From Candidatus Pacearchaeota archaeon (GTDB taxonomy: Archaea > Nanoarchaeota > Nanoarchaeia > Pacearchaeales > GW2011-AR1): a stretch of 6,023 nucleotides of DNA. The notes below the pieces were generated by a model. The model had not been told where the DNA came from. It searched no databases and saw nothing but the letters and a program-made list of their open reading frames with translations. Of the stretch, positions 5,963 to 6,023 are shown piece after piece. Every line of letters begins with the position of its first letter. The stretch's first letter is position 1. The stretch is from contig NZER01000376.1 in NCBI GenBank assembly GCA_002690445.1, forward strand, positions 1-6,023. The letters run 5' to 3'. Position numbers and translations under genes: made by a program.

Positions 5963-6023
5963 ATGGCGATACAGCGTGTTGTATTAGATACAAGAGGAAG
6001 TAATATATTATCTTTATTTGAAA
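5963..6023 (+). CDS. Start of an unidentified tail or baseplate gene (3' truncated)
   Basis: ATG 5963 begins a frame open to the window end: 20 codons reading MAIQRVVLDTRGSNILSLFE. It starts 9 bases after the tape measure stop, with GAGAG (5953-5957) 5 bases upstream, overlapping the stop codon. In T4-type phages hub or tube-cap genes follow the tape measure, so a baseplate/hub role is likely by position, but 20 residues are too few to name it. Confidence 0.7.
   Translation, partial: MAIQRVVLDTRGSNILSLFE

Overview
The window is a piece of the tail-morphogenesis operon of a tailed double-stranded DNA phage with a T4-like contractile tail (a myovirus). It is AT-rich, every gene reads on the + strand, and genes are tightly spaced. 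I see no host gene, integrase, tRNA, CRISPR array or insertion sequence. The host cannot be told from the sequence. The gene set (gp19-like tube protein, gp26/gp51-like hub-assembly protein, a very long tape measure) suggests a distant, perhaps environmental, T4-superfamily phage rather than a close T4 relative.

Layout: bases 1-401 hold the 3' part of a tail tube gene (gp19-like). Bases 402-466 are an AT-rich gap with a TATAAT box and an 8-bp hairpin that runs into the ribosome binding site of the next gene. Bases 467-1366 encode a 299-aa protein of the T4 gp26/gp51 hub-assembly type with two CPxC pairs. A second frame (+1) is open from 1344 to 1583, overlaps the end of that gene, and has no ATG until 1443. 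Its translation looks like real protein from the very start of the open stretch. A TTT_T slip site at 1349-1352 would join the two into a 371-aa protein, which resembles the G/GT tail-chaperone arrangement found just before tape measure genes in many phages. A strong hairpin (1589-1621) follows. Then come a small basic protein of unknown function (1656-1949) and the 1332-aa tape measure protein (1955-5953). The first 20 codons of another gene start at 5963 and run off the window.

How they work together: the tube protein stacks into the inner tail tube. The tape measure fills that tube and sets its length. The gp26-like protein, alone and possibly as a frameshifted extended form, probably keeps the tape measure soluble or helps build the hub on which the tube starts. 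The most interesting points are the probable +1 frameshift and the modular C-terminal half of the tape measure, which has three copies of a Gly-Gly...Pro...Gly-Glu...Pro-Glu...Val-Pro motif and a second repeat of about 18 residues, also in three copies. I found no evidence of a wholly new system beyond these.
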